Shown here in pieces: positions 7,428 to 16,965 of a stretch of 58,068 nucleotides of DNA. The translations under genes and the position numbers were made by a program. Where the stretch lies: NCBI GenBank assembly GCA_033856195.1, contig JAWVFL010000003.1, forward strand, positions 1 to 58,068, given 5' to 3'. Each line of letters starts with the position of its first letter. Position 1 is the first letter of the stretch. The notes under the pieces were generated by a model. It was not told where the DNA came from. It did not search any database and worked only from the letters and a program-made list of their open reading frames with translations. This stretch comes from VRUE01 sp033856195 (GTDB lineage: Bacteria; Actinomycetota; Thermoleophilia; Solirubrobacterales; 70-9).

Positions 7428-8641
7428 TACCCGGCGGACTGGGGCCGAACCCCGAGCGTGACCGTGACGTGCTTGGTTTCGTTGTCCCCCCGCAACAACG
7501 TCAACTCCATCTCGTCCCCCGGCTGCGCCGAATTCACCTTGTCGACCACTTCTTCCATCGAGTCGACCGGCTTGCCGTCGACTTCGGTGATGATGTCGCC
7601 ACCGAGGTTGACCTTGACGCCTTCGATCGTCGCTTCGGTGTCGCCGCCTTCGATGCCCGCCTTGTCGGCGGGGCTGTCTTTGACGACTTCGTTGACGAGA
7701 ACGCCCTTATCGACCGGAAGTTTCAGCGCCTTGGCGAGCTCGGGCGTGACGCTGCCGCCGCTGATGCCGATGAAGGCATGCTTGACTTCGCCGTGCTCTT
7801 CGAGCTGTTCGACGACTTCGCGGGCGGTGTTGATCGGCACCGCGAAGCCGATACCGACGTTGCCGCCGCTGCCGCCACCGGTCTGGATCTGCGAGTTGAT
7901 CCCGATCACACTGCCGCTGGCGTCGATCAGCGGGCCGCCGGAGTTGCCGGGGTTGATCGCGGCGTCGGTCTGGATCACGTGCGAGATCGAGAAGCCGTTG
8001 GGCGCCTGGATCTGGCGCTGCAGGGCGGAGACGATCCCGGCGGTCACCGTGCGGTCGAGACCGAACGGATTGCCGATCGCGACCACGGGATCGCCGACGT
8101 GGATCTTGGAAGAGTCGCCCAGCGAGAGCGGGTGCTGCTGGTCGGCGGGAACGTCGATCTTGAGCAGGGCCACGTCGGTCGCCGGATCGGCGCCGACGAC
8201 TTCAGCCTCGTGGCTGACGTCCGAGGAGCCCAGCTTGACTTCGACCTTGCTCGCACCTTCGACCACGTGGTTGTTGGTGACGACGTGGCCTTCGGTGTCG
8301 ATCAGGAAGCCCGAGCCGGTGGCGATCCCACCCCCCTGCGATTCTTCTTCGCCGAACGGGTTGAACGGCGAAGACGATTCTTCGGCGGGCTCGGTTGCTT
8401 CGATGAAGGCGACGCCCTGCCCGTCCCGGCGGTAGATCTCGTTGACCGTGTTGGTCTCGCCACTGCTTTCCGTGTTGTCAATCGGCGCACTGCTGAGCGG
8501 CGCCGTGATCGTGGTGGTGGTGTGCTCGCCGGCATCGAGCCAACCGGCGGAAATCGCGATCCAACCGAACGCGGCGACCACGGCGCCGCCAAGCAGTGCG
8601 GAGCCGAACGATGAGCGAAAGAAGTGACGCATCGAGGGCAC
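7427..8641 (-). CDS. HtrA/DegP-like membrane-anchored serine protease with PDZ domain
   Basis: A 404-residue protein. Residues 12-34 form a membrane anchor or uncleaved signal, followed by a Thr/Ser/Glu-rich linker to about residue 100. The trypsin-like domain has His125 (TNNHVV), Asp156 (ATDVALL) and Ser234 (GNSGGPL), an intact triad. A PDZ domain occupies about 300-400 (GVLVNEVVKDSPADKAGIEGGD). It probably degrades or refolds damaged envelope proteins outside the membrane. The GTG at 8641 has AAGGA about 11 nt upstream; an ATG three codons later is the alternative. Its place between trpC and trpF is unusual, and it ends in its own palindrome. Confidence 0.93.
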   Translation of the reverse strand: MPSMRHFFRSSFGSALLGGAVVAAFGWIAISAGWLDAGEHTTTTITAPLSSAPIDNTESSGETNTVNEIYRRDGQGVAFIEATEPAEESSSPFNPFGEEESQGGGIATGSGFLIDTEGHVVTNNHVVEGASKVEVKLGSSDVSHEAEVVGADPATDVALLKIDVPADQQHPLSLGDSSKIHVGDPVVAIGNPFGLDRTVTAGIVSALQRQIQAPNGFSISHVIQTDAAINPGNSGGPLIDASGSVIGINSQIQTGGGSGGNVGIGFAVPINTAREVVEQLEEHGEVKHAFIGISGGSVTPELAKALKLPVDKGVLVNEVVKDSPADKAGIEGGDTEATIEGVKVNLGGDIITEVDGKPVDSMEEVVDKVNSAQPGDEMELTLLRGDNETKHVTVTLGVRPQSAG

Positions 8642-8704
8642 TGTAGGTGGGTTCCTTCAGCGCTTCCTAAACGAGCCGCAAACCAGGCTTAAATTCTGCC
8701 GTGC

Positions 8705-9505
8705 TCAAGGCAGATGATGCTCGCGGGTGCCTTCGTCGGCGCCGGTCAGCTCGCGCGTCTTCGCCTCGGGGTCGGGGGCGGTCATCAGCGCGCCGCCGAT
8801 CAGCACCGCGTCGACGCCGACCCGCTCCAGCTCCTCCAGCTCCTCGCGAGATGAGATGCCGCTCTCGGCGACGACGGTCTTGCCGGCCGGCACGTCGGGC
8901 ATCAGCTCGTACGTCGTCGCCACATCGACCGTGCCGGCGTCGAGATCGCGGTTGTTGATCCCGATCACGTCGGCGTCGAGCTCGAGCGCCCGTTGCAGCT
9001 CCTCGGCGTCGTGGACCTCGACCAGGCAGTCGAGGTCCAGTCCACGCGCCTGCTCGTACATCTCACCCAGCCTGCGGTCGTCCAGCGCACGGGCGATCAG
9101 CAGCACCGCGTCGGCCCCGTTGACCGCCGCCTCGAAGAGCTGGTAGGGGTCGACGATGAAGTCCTTGCGCAGGATCGGCAGATCACAGGCGGCCCGGGCG
9201 GCGCGCAGGTCGTCGAGCGAACCGCCGAAGTGACGCTCGTCGGTGAGCACCGAGAGCGCCGCCGCGCCGCCGCGCTCATAGGCGCCGACCTGGTCGGGGA
9301 CGACGGCCGCACCGGAGATCTCGCCGGCGCTCGGCGAGCGCCGCTTGAACTCCGCAATCAGCGACAGCCCGGGGCGGACGAGCGCCTCGCTGAAGGGCCG
9401 ATCCTCACCGCGCGCGGACAGGTTCGACTCGAGGTCCGCCTGCGGGACCTGGCCACGGCGTTCCTCCACCCCCTCTCGCGCCACCGAGATCAGCTGCTCG
9501 ATCAT
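8705..9505 (-). CDS. trpC: Indole-3-glycerol-phosphate synthase
   Basis: A 266-residue TIM-barrel enzyme forming indole-3-glycerol phosphate. Start at ATG 9505 (MIEQLISVAREGVEERR); the frame continues upstream antisense to trpD but without family similarity. Motifs are IAEFKRRSPSAGEI (catalytic Lys), YERGGAAALSVLTDERHFGGS, LRKDFIVDPYQ, LVEVHDAEEL, IGINNRDL, VAESGISS and DAVLIGGALM. It lies 20 nt after trpD. After its stop, 63 nt with no clear structure lead to the htrA-like gene. Confidence 0.96.
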   Translation of the reverse strand: MIEQLISVAREGVEERRGQVPQADLESNLSARGEDRPFSEALVRPGLSLIAEFKRRSPSAGEISGAAVVPDQVGAYERGGAAALSVLTDERHFGGSLDDLRAARAACDLPILRKDFIVDPYQLFEAAVNGADAVLLIARALDDRRLGEMYEQARGLDLDCLVEVHDAEELQRALELDADVIGINNRDLDAGTVDVATTYELMPDVPAGKTVVAESGISSREELEELERVGVDAVLIGGALMTAPDPEAKTRELTGADEGTREHHLP

Positions 9506-9525
9506 TGCCACTGGACTAGCGAAGC

Positions 9526-10557
9526 CTAGAGGGCCGGGGCTGTGGTCGCTGCAATCAGCCGCCGGAGCAACTCGTCTGCCGCACCGGAATCGACCGTCGC
9601 ACCCGCCTTCTCGACACCCTCGGCAAGGCTCCCAGCCACTCCGCCGACGTAGATCGCGGCGCCGGCGTTGAGCAGGACGAGGTCGCGCCGCGGGCCGGGC
9701 TCGCCCGCGAGCACTGCCCGCGAAGCGGCAGCGTTCTGCTCCGGGCTGCCCCCGGCCACCTCCTCCAGCTCGGCGGTTGCGAAGCCGAAATCGCCGGGCT
9801 CGACGTAATGCTCCTCGGTATGTCCGTCGATCACCTCGATCACCCGCGTACGGGCCGAGATCGAAAGCTCGTCCACACCGTCCTCGGCGGCGACGACCAT
9901 CGCCTTCGCGCTGCCCAGTCCGACCAGAGCCTCGGCGATCGTCTCCTGGTAGTGGCGATCGGAGACACCGAGCAGCTGCCGCTGCGCCCCCGCCGGGTTG
10001 GTCAACGGTCCAAGGAAGTTGAAGATCGTCCGCACGCCGAGCTCCTTGCGCACCGGCCCCACGTGGGCCATCGCCTTGTGATGGCGCGGCGCGAACATGA
10101 AGCCGAAGCCGACCTCGTCGATGCAGCGGCCCACCTGCTCGGGCTCGAGCTCGATGTTTACCCCGAGCGCCTCGAGCAGATCGGCGGAGCCGCACCTGCT
10201 CGTGTTGGAACGGTTGCCGTGCTTGGCGACGGCGCAGCCGGCCCCCGCCGCGACCAGCGCCGCCGTGGTCGAGACGTTGAAAGTCGAAGGGCCACCGCCG
10301 GTACCCGCGGTGTCGACGAGATCCGTGCGCGACGTAACGACCGGCGTGGCGAGCGAACGCATCGTGCGTGCCAGGCCGACCAGCTCGGGCACCGTCTCCC
10401 CCTTGGCCCGCAGGGCGATCAGGAAGGCGCCGGTCTGAACCTCGCCAGTTCGCCCCTCCATGATCTCGGCGAGCACAGCGGCGGCATGGTCGGCGGTGAG
10501 GTGGTCGCCAGCGCAGACCGCATCGATCGCCCTGCCGACGACGTCGTTTGTGGTCAT
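9526..10557 (-). CDS. trpD: Anthranilate phosphoribosyltransferase
   Basis: A 343-residue enzyme transferring phosphoribose from PRPP to anthranilate. Visible motifs are the N-terminal helical domain with LTADHAAAVLAEIMEG, the PRPP loop DTAGTGGGPSTFNVST, KHGNRSNTSRCGSADLLEALG, and APRHHKAMAHVGPVRKELGVRTIFNFLGPLTNPA split over the fold. Length is normal. The ATG at 10557 follows trpG by 67 nt, which hold a short hairpin (10577-10621). Confidence 0.97.
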   Translation of the reverse strand: MTTNDVVGRAIDAVCAGDHLTADHAAAVLAEIMEGRTGEVQTGAFLIALRAKGETVPELVGLARTMRSLATPVVTSRTDLVDTAGTGGGPSTFNVSTTAALVAAGAGCAVAKHGNRSNTSRCGSADLLEALGVNIELEPEQVGRCIDEVGFGFMFAPRHHKAMAHVGPVRKELGVRTIFNFLGPLTNPAGAQRQLLGVSDRHYQETIAEALVGLGSAKAMVVAAEDGVDELSISARTRVIEVIDGHTEEHYVEPGDFGFATAELEEVAGGSPEQNAAASRAVLAGEPGPRRDLVLLNAGAAIYVGGVAGSLAEGVEKAGATVDSGAADELLRRLIAATTAPAL

Positions 10558-10576
10558 TGAGCCAACCCGCCGTCGT

Positions 10577-10621
10577 TCCGGTGCGCTTTATCCCGGATTG
10601 GGAAGGAAAAGGCGCACCGGA
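10577..10621. terminator. Hairpin between trpG and trpD
   Basis: Perfect 10-bp arms TCCGGTGCGC (10577-10586) and GCGCACCGGA (10612-10621), four bases after the trpG stop. On the minus strand the stem is followed by CTTTTCC within the loop rather than a downstream T-tract, so it is a weak intrinsic terminator or a processing and pausing signal. It is shorter than the nested palindromes and shares no core with them. Confidence 0.5.
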
Positions 10622-10624
10622 GGG

Positions 10625-11191
10625 TCATTGGGGGTCTCCGAGAAAGTTTGCGAGCAGGTGCTTGCCCTGTGGGGTCAGCACCGACTCGGGGTGGAACTGC
10701 ACGCCCTCGGCGGGCAGCTCGCGGTGGCGGGCGCCCATCACGACATCGCCGAGCCGGGCGCTGACTTCAAGCTCGTCCGGAAGCTCCGGATCAGCGACGA
10801 GCGAGTGGTAGCGGCCGGCGACGAGCGGACTGGGCAGTCCCGCGTAGACGGTCCGGCCGTCGTGGGTGATCTCCGCCTCCTTGCCGTGGATCGGCTCTCC
10901 CTGCACGGTGCGTCCACCGAAGGCCTCGACCAGCGACTGGTGGCCAAGGCAGACCCCGAGCACCGGCGTGCCGGCTTCGGCGAAGCGGCGGATCGCTTCT
11001 TTGGAGATTCCGGCCTCGGCCGGCGTGCACGGTCCGGGCGAGACGACGAGGCGCTCGACTTCACGCTCGAGCAGCTCGTCGACCGTGGCCTTGTCGTTGC
11101 GGATCACCTCGGGCTCAGCGCCCAACTCGCCCAGGTACTGGACGAGGTTGTAGGTGAAGGAGTCGTAGTTGTCGATGACGAGAACGCGCAT
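10625..11191 (-). CDS. trpG: Anthranilate synthase component II (glutamine amidotransferase)
   Basis: A 188-residue class I glutamine amidotransferase delivering ammonia to TrpE. It starts MRVLVIDNYDSFTYNLVQYLGE at ATG 11191 and has the oxyanion loop SPGPCTP, nucleophile GVCLGHQ (Cys) and the catalytic His-Glu in GVQFHPES. The start is 2 nt from the trpE stop, so the subunits are coupled. It might also serve folate synthesis (PabA role) if no separate pabA exists, but the context favours tryptophan. Confidence 0.97.
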   Translation of the reverse strand: MRVLVIDNYDSFTYNLVQYLGELGAEPEVIRNDKATVDELLEREVERLVVSPGPCTPAEAGISKEAIRRFAEAGTPVLGVCLGHQSLVEAFGGRTVQGEPIHGKEAEITHDGRTVYAGLPSPLVAGRYHSLVADPELPDELEVSARLGDVVMGARHRELPAEGVQFHPESVLTPQGKHLLANFLGDPQ

Positions 11192-11193
11192 CG

Positions 11194-12702
11194 CTAGGCC
11201 CAATCCGGTTGTTCGCAGGCCAGCTCGACGGCGCGGAAGACCGCCCTGGCCTTGTTGACTGACTCGTTGTACTCATAGGCGGGCTTGGCGTCGGCGACCG
11301 TGCCACCGCCAGCCTGCACGTGCACCTGACCGTCCTTGGCGACGACGGTGCGGATATGGATCGCCGTGTCGAGATCCCCGTTCCAGGAGAGGTAGCCGAT
11401 CGCCCCCCCGTAAGAACAGCGCTTGACCGGCTCAAGCTCGTCGATGATCTGCATCGCCCGCACCTTTGGGGCGCCGGAGAGGGTGCCAGCCGGCAGGGCC
11501 GAGCGCAGCACGTCCATCGCGCCGACGCCCTCGCGCAGGGTGCCGGAGACCTGGCTGACGATGTGGAGGACGTGCGAGTAGGTCTCGACCACCATCAGCT
11601 CGTCGACCGCCACCGAGCCGTACTCGCAGACGCGACCGAGGTCGTTGCGACCGAGGTCGACCAGCATCACATGCTCGGCGCGCTCCTTGGGATCGTTGAC
11701 CAGGCGCTCGGCGAGGCGGCGGTCCTCCTCCTCGTCGGAGCCGCGCGGGTAGGTGCCGGCGATCGGCCGCGTCTCGACCCGCCGGCCGCTGACTTTGACC
11801 AGCGGCTCGGGCGAGGCGCCGGCGATCTGGAAGTCGCCGAACTCGAGGAAGTACATGTAGGGAGAGGGATTGACCGCGCGCAGGCCGCGGTAGACCGAGA
11901 AGGCCTCGACCGGCGCGGGCGCCGAGAAGCGCTGCGATGGGACGACCTGGAAGGCATCGCCGGCGTGGACGTACTCGACGATCCGCGCCACGGCCGCTTC
12001 GAACTCCTCGCGCTCCATGTTGGAGGTGAAGCTCGGCGGCTCGGCGAGCATCGCGCGCTCGGGCGCTGGCACGGCGCCGCGCAGGCGCTGCCGGGCGTCG
12101 GCGATCGCCGCGGCGGCCCGCTCGTAGGCGACGTCGATGCCCCCCTCGTCGTCGGCGAAGGCACAGGCCATGATCGTCAGCTCGTGGCGCAGGTGGTCGA
12201 AGACGAGCAGAAGGTCGGTGACCATCAGGGCCATGTCGGGCAGGCCAAGCGGGTCGGGATTGGGCTCGGCGAGGGGCTCGACCGTGCGCACCAGGTCATA
12301 GCCGAAGAAGCCGACCGCGCCGCCGCTGAAGGGCGGCAGGCCCTCGACCGGGGCAGGTTGGAACTTCTCGAGGTACTCGGCGACGGCCGCGTACGGGTCG
12401 GCCGCGTCGCGCTGCTCTCCCCCGGTCTCCGAAAGGACGCCGTCGCTCCAGCGCAGCACGGCGCGAGGCCGGAAGCCGACGAACGAGTAGCGGCCGACCT
12501 GACCCTGCTCGGCCGACTCGAGCAGGAAGCAGGGCGCTCCCTCGGGCTCGCCGGCGCGCAGCTTGAGAAAGGCGGAGACGGGCGTCTCGCAATCGTCCAG
12601 CAGGCGAGCGCAGACCGGCACGACGTTGCCCTGCCCCGCCAGGGCGCGCGCCTCCTCCAGGCTCGGCTCTAGCCGCAGCTCCGACTCAGCGGCGACGGCC
12701 AT
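11194..12702 (-). CDS. trpE: Anthranilate synthase component I
   Basis: A 502-residue chorismate-using enzyme. The N-terminal part contains the LLES motif (CFLLESAEQGQVGRYSFVG) that forms the tryptophan feedback site, so allosteric inhibition is expected. The catalytic domain shows the segments GDAFQVVPSQRF, RPIAGTYPRG, DLGRNDLGRV, LPAGTLSGAPKVRAM and YGGAIGYLSWNG. Its 5' end overlaps hisIE by 17 nt, tying the first trp gene to a histidine gene. No leader peptide or attenuator is visible upstream because hisIE lies directly ahead. Confidence 0.97.
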   Translation of the reverse strand: MAVAAESELRLEPSLEEARALAGQGNVVPVCARLLDDCETPVSAFLKLRAGEPEGAPCFLLESAEQGQVGRYSFVGFRPRAVLRWSDGVLSETGGEQRDAADPYAAVAEYLEKFQPAPVEGLPPFSGGAVGFFGYDLVRTVEPLAEPNPDPLGLPDMALMVTDLLLVFDHLRHELTIMACAFADDEGGIDVAYERAAAAIADARQRLRGAVPAPERAMLAEPPSFTSNMEREEFEAAVARIVEYVHAGDAFQVVPSQRFSAPAPVEAFSVYRGLRAVNPSPYMYFLEFGDFQIAGASPEPLVKVSGRRVETRPIAGTYPRGSDEEEDRRLAERLVNDPKERAEHVMLVDLGRNDLGRVCEYGSVAVDELMVVETYSHVLHIVSQVSGTLREGVGAMDVLRSALPAGTLSGAPKVRAMQIIDELEPVKRCSYGGAIGYLSWNGDLDTAIHIRTVVAKDGQVHVQAGGGTVADAKPAYEYNESVNKARAVFRAVELACEQPDWA

Positions 12703-13333
12703 TGAGCACTTCCATCGCGGCGGACTGGGAGACCTCGCGCGAGGCGAGCAGGACGGCGAGGTGGTAGAGCAGGTCAGCCGCCTCTTCGGCGACGCGCTCG
12801 TCCGACTCTTCGCGAGCGGCGCGGACGACCTCCTCGGCCTCCTCCTCGACCTTCTCGCCGATCAGCTTTGGGTTGTCGAGCAGCTCAACCGTGTAGCTGC
12901 CCTCGGGCCGCTCGGCGGCGCGGCTGCGCAGGGTCCGCTCCAGCGTCGCCAGCGCCTCGTGCACGACCGGCGCCGGCTCGCCGGGCGCCGCGGGCGCATC
13001 GACCTCGGTCGCGGCCGAGCCGCCGACCTCGCGGTAGAAACAGCTGCGCCCTCCGGTGTGACAGGCAGGCCCGGTCGGCTCTACCAGGGCGACGAGCGCG
13101 TCGCCATCACAGTCGTAGCGGAGCTGGCGCAGCTTCAGCACGTTGCCCGAGGTTTCCCCCTTGCGCCAGATCTCCTCCCGCGAACGGCTGTAGAAGTGCA
13201 GCTCGCCGGTCTCGACCGTCAGCCGCAGCGACTCCTTATTGGCGTAGGCAAGCGTCAGCACCTCGCCGCTGGCCTGATCCTGCGCCACAACGGGGATGAG
13301 ACCCCGTTCGTCGAATTTCAGCTCACCGAACAT
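12686..13333 (-). CDS. hisIE: Bifunctional phosphoribosyl-AMP cyclohydrolase / phosphoribosyl-ATP pyrophosphatase
   Basis: About 215 residues from ATG 13333. The N-terminal HisI half (to about 115) has LTLAYANKESLRLTVETGELHFYSRSR broken over two strands, WRKGETSGN, and zinc ligands in YDCDGD and PACHTGGRSCF. The C-terminal HisE half has GSYTVELLDN, KVEEEAEEVVRAA and EEAADLLYHL, the all-alpha NTP pyrophosphohydrolase pattern. It performs steps 2 and 3 of histidine synthesis. An upstream ATG at 13366 falls inside palindrome F, so I prefer 13333. The histidine and tryptophan genes overlap and probably share a transcript. Confidence 0.94.
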   Translation of the reverse strand: MFGELKFDERGLIPVVAQDQASGEVLTLAYANKESLRLTVETGELHFYSRSREEIWRKGETSGNVLKLRQLRYDCDGDALVALVEPTGPACHTGGRSCFYREVGGSAATEVDAPAAPGEPAPVVHEALATLERTLRSRAAERPEGSYTVELLDNPKLIGEKVEEEAEEVVRAAREESDERVAEEAADLLYHLAVLLASREVSQSAAMEVLNGRRR

Positions 13334-13350
13334 CGGTTCCAATCGTATGG

Positions 13351-13443
13351 GAGGGAATGGGGACACCCCCGAACGGGCGGATACTCAAAGCGTCGAGCTA
13401 ATTAGCTCGACGCTAGGACGGGCGGGGGTGTCCCCATTCCCTC
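13351..13443. repeat. Nested palindrome F between era and hisIE
   Basis: Perfect 20-bp outer arms (13351-13370 and 13424-13443) surround a perfect 26-nt palindrome with AGCGTCGAGCTAA as its half (13389-13414). The right arm overlaps the era stop codon (TGA on the minus strand, 13442-13444) by two bases. The architecture is the same as the other nested palindromes, but the core sequence is found only once here. Confidence 0.8.
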
Positions 13444-14335
13444 ACTCGATTCCAAGTCGATCGAGCAGGTCCTCGTCGCGGCGCCAGTGGCTGCGAACGC
13501 GGACCTTGAGGTCGAGGTGAACCTTGGCGTCCAGCTCCGCCTCGAGAGAGAGGCGAGCGGCGGTGCCGATCTCGCCTATCTTCCTGCCTCCCTTGCCGAC
13601 CAGGATGCCCTTCTGCGACTCGGTCTCGGCCCAAATCTCGGCGGTGACGGTGACGAGACCGTCCTCGCGCTCGTCGAGCTCCTTGACCGCAACCTCGACT
13701 GAGTGGGGGATCTCCTGGCGGGTGCGGTTGAGCACCTGCTCGCGGATCAGCTCGGCCAGCAGCAGCTCACTCGACTGGTCGCTGTGATCCTGCGGCGGGT
13801 ACATGTAGGGCCCCTCGGGCATCAGCTCGCAGAGCCGCTCGATCAGGACCTCCAGCCCCTCGCCGCTGCGGGCGCTGATCGGGAAGACCTCGTCGACGCC
13901 CTCCAGCTCGGCGGCCTCGGCCAGCACCGGAACCAGCTCGTTCGGCCCCAGCTGGTCGGCCTTGTTGACAGCGCAGATCGTCGGCAGCTTGGCGCCGGTG
14001 CCGAGCAGGGCGCGAGCGATGAAGCGATCCCCCGGCCCCACCCCCTCCTCGCCGTTGATCACGATCAGGGCCAGGTCGGAGTCGGCCAGCTCTCGCTCGA
14101 CCCGCTTCTGCATGCGCTCGGTGAGCACGTCGCGGGGGCGCTGCACGCCGGGCAGGTCGACGAGGACGAGTTGGCGCTCAGCCTCAACGTCGGTGTGGAT
14201 GCCGCGGATCGCCCGCCGCGTCGTCTGCGGTCGCATCGAGACGATCGCCACACGGCTGCCGACGATCGCGTTGACCAGCGTCGACTTGCCGACGTTGGGC
14301 CGCCCGGCAAGGCCGATGAAGCCGGAGCGGCTCAA
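13442..14335 (-). CDS. era: GTPase Era (16S rRNA / 30S assembly factor)
   Basis: A 297-residue GTPase with G1 GRPNVGKST (12-20), G2 around TTRRAI, G3 DLPG, G4 NKAD, and a C-terminal KH domain containing GILVGKGGRKIGEIGTAAR. It binds the 3' end of 16S rRNA during small-subunit maturation. The start overlaps the ybeY stop by 4 nt; ybeY-era adjacency is a widespread ribosome-maturation pair. The stop codon touches palindrome F. Confidence 0.97.
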   Translation of the reverse strand: MSRSGFIGLAGRPNVGKSTLVNAIVGSRVAIVSMRPQTTRRAIRGIHTDVEAERQLVLVDLPGVQRPRDVLTERMQKRVERELADSDLALIVINGEEGVGPGDRFIARALLGTGAKLPTICAVNKADQLGPNELVPVLAEAAELEGVDEVFPISARSGEGLEVLIERLCELMPEGPYMYPPQDHSDQSSELLLAELIREQVLNRTRQEIPHSVEVAVKELDEREDGLVTVTAEIWAETESQKGILVGKGGRKIGEIGTAARLSLEAELDAKVHLDLKVRVRSHWRRDEDLLDRLGIE

Positions 14336-14693
14336 GCCAGCACCTCCAGCACACTCGCCTGCAGGGCGAGCATCTCGCCCCCGTCGGTCTGGTGGTCGTA
14401 GCCGCAGAGGTGCAGGACACCGTGGACGGCCGCCTCGGTGACGTCGGAACAGTGCGGCGGGAAGATCGCCACGTCGCCCAGCTCCCGGGGTCCGACGGTG
14501 GGCGCGACACCGTCGATCGGGAAGGCGAGCACGTCGGTCGGCGAGTCCACGCCACGATGGGCGCGGTTCAGCTCACGGATGCGCGACTCGTCGACCAGCT
14601 CGACCGCCAGGTGTCCGTCGTCGACCCCCGCAGCCGCCAGGGCCGCGGCCACCGGCTCGTGCAACTCGGCGGGCACGTCAGACAAGTCGATGC

Positions 14694-14697
<4 letters not shown>
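14332..14697 (-). CDS. ybeY: Endoribonuclease YbeY
   Basis: A 121-residue metal-dependent RNase for 16S rRNA 3'-end maturation and ribosome quality control. The zinc motif HGVLHLCGYDH (the HxxxHxxGxDH signature) lies at about 91-101, with the conserved SPTDVLAFP segment at about 51-59. The ATG overlaps the phoH stop (ATGA) and its stop overlaps the era start, giving a coupled phoH-ybeY-era cassette as in many bacteria. Confidence 0.96.
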
Positions 14698-15666
<969 letters not shown>

Positions 15667-15686
<20 letters not shown>

Positions 15687-16098
15687 GCACCGCCGCGCTG
15701 ACCCGCTTGCCGTCGGCGCGGCCGCCGAGCTTCGGCATCAGCGCCGACATCACCTGGCCCATCTGCTTTTGCTCGCTGGCGCCGGTCTCGCTGACCGCGG
15801 CGTCGACCAGCTCGGCCAGCTCCTCGTCGGAGAGCTGCTTGGGCAGGTAGGCCTCGATCAGCTCCGCCTCGAAGTGCTCGTCCCTGGCCTGCTCGGTGCG
15901 GCCCGCCTCGTGGTAGGCCTCGGCCGCTTCCAGTCGCTTCTTGCGCTCGCGTTGAAGCACTGCCACCTCGTCGCCGTCGCCCAGCTTCGCGTCCTTCTGC
16001 AGAGCGTCGACCACCATCCGCAGCGCGCCCGCGCGCTCGCGGTCGCCCGCCTTCATCGCGGCCCGCACGTCGGCCTGCACCTGCTCCAAGACGCTCAT
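15667..16098 (-). CDS. GatB/YqeY domain protein
   Basis: A 143-residue single-domain YqeY protein, related to the tail domain of the amidotransferase subunit GatB. The features are LKAGDRERAGALRMVVDALQK-like helices, then EAELIEAYLPKQLSDEELAELV and the family ending QMGQVMSALMPKLGGRADGKRVSAAVRERL. It probably binds tRNA or assists amidotransferase-related reactions, but its function is unproven. It starts 5 nt after murI. Confidence 0.93.
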
Positions 16099-16103
16099 CC
16101 GGT

Positions 16104-16907
16104 CTAAGGGTAGTCGGCGGCGTCCATGACGACCTGCTGGATCTCACCCAACGGCATCTGCAGGAAACGGGTGCCGAGCTCGCGGAAGGAGGCGATGTCG
16201 CTAGTGCAGAGGAAGCGATAGTCGCCCTCGCCATCGGGCTCACGCGCCAAGCCTTGCCTGACCAGGGTGCGCTGGACCGCGGCGGCGACCGCGTGGCCAC
16301 CGCTGACCAGGCGCACGTCGCGGCCGAGGATGCGCTGCAGCATCGGCGCCACCAGGGGGTAGTGGGTGCAGCCGAGGATCAGGGTGTCGACCTCGGCGCG
16401 GTTGAGCGGCGCGCAGTATGCGCGCGCCATCTCGAGCACGCTCTCGTCGAAAGGTGAGCCGTCCTGGATGAACGGCGCCAGGTCGGGGGCCTCGACTTCG
16501 GTCACCTCGAGCGCGCGCCCCTGCCCTTCGAGCGCACGGCGGTAGGACCCGCTCTCAACCGTGTTCGGCGTTGCCAGCACGCCGACCTTGCCGCTGTCGG
16601 TGATCGCCGCGGCGATCTCCGCCTGCGGCTCGACCACGGGCACGACCTCCACCCCGTGCTCGCTCGCAACCTCCCTCGCCACGTCCTCGCCGATCGCCGT
16701 CGCCGTGTTGCAGGCGATCACCAGCAGCTTGGCGCGGCCGCCGAGCAGTAAATCGGCAATCGAGCGGATCCGCGCCCGCAGCTCCTCGGGGTCCTTCGTC
16801 CCATACGGAAACCAGGCCGTGTCGCCGAGGTAGACGTAGTCCTCCTCGGGCAGCGATACAAGGCACTCGTGCAGGACGGTGAGGCCGCCGACCCCCGAGT
16901 CGAACAT
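16104..16907 (-). CDS. murI: Glutamate racemase
   Basis: A 267-residue cofactor-independent racemase giving D-glutamate for peptidoglycan. The two catalytic cysteines are in IACNTATA and LGCTHYPL, and the N-terminus FDSGVGGLTVL carries the substrate-binding Asp-Ser. The first available ATG (16907) falls at the position where relatives read RPIGVFDSG, so only a few residues are missing relative to the family. Upstream in-frame codons offer only CTG, so an alternative start a few codons earlier is possible. Next to yqeY. Confidence 0.95.
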   Translation of the reverse strand: MFDSGVGGLTVLHECLVSLPEEDYVYLGDTAWFPYGTKDPEELRARIRSIADLLLGGRAKLLVIACNTATAIGEDVAREVASEHGVEVVPVVEPQAEIAAAITDSGKVGVLATPNTVESGSYRRALEGQGRALEVTEVEAPDLAPFIQDGSPFDESVLEMARAYCAPLNRAEVDTLILGCTHYPLVAPMLQRILGRDVRLVSGGHAVAAAVQRTLVRQGLAREPDGEGDYRFLCTSDIASFRELGTRFLQMPLGEIQQVVMDAADYP

Positions 16908-16965
16908 CGCGATCGGCAGCGAGGCGTCGAGCAGGCCGCGGGTTGCAGGCTGGTTCGTCAGCGCT

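Noticed and set aside
11320..12672. Plus-strand frame opposite trpE
   Set aside because: Shadow of trpE; low-complexity charged translation.
13334..13442. trp or his leader peptide with attenuator
   Set aside because: No short frame with clustered Trp or His codons; the palindrome belongs to the nested class at the era end.
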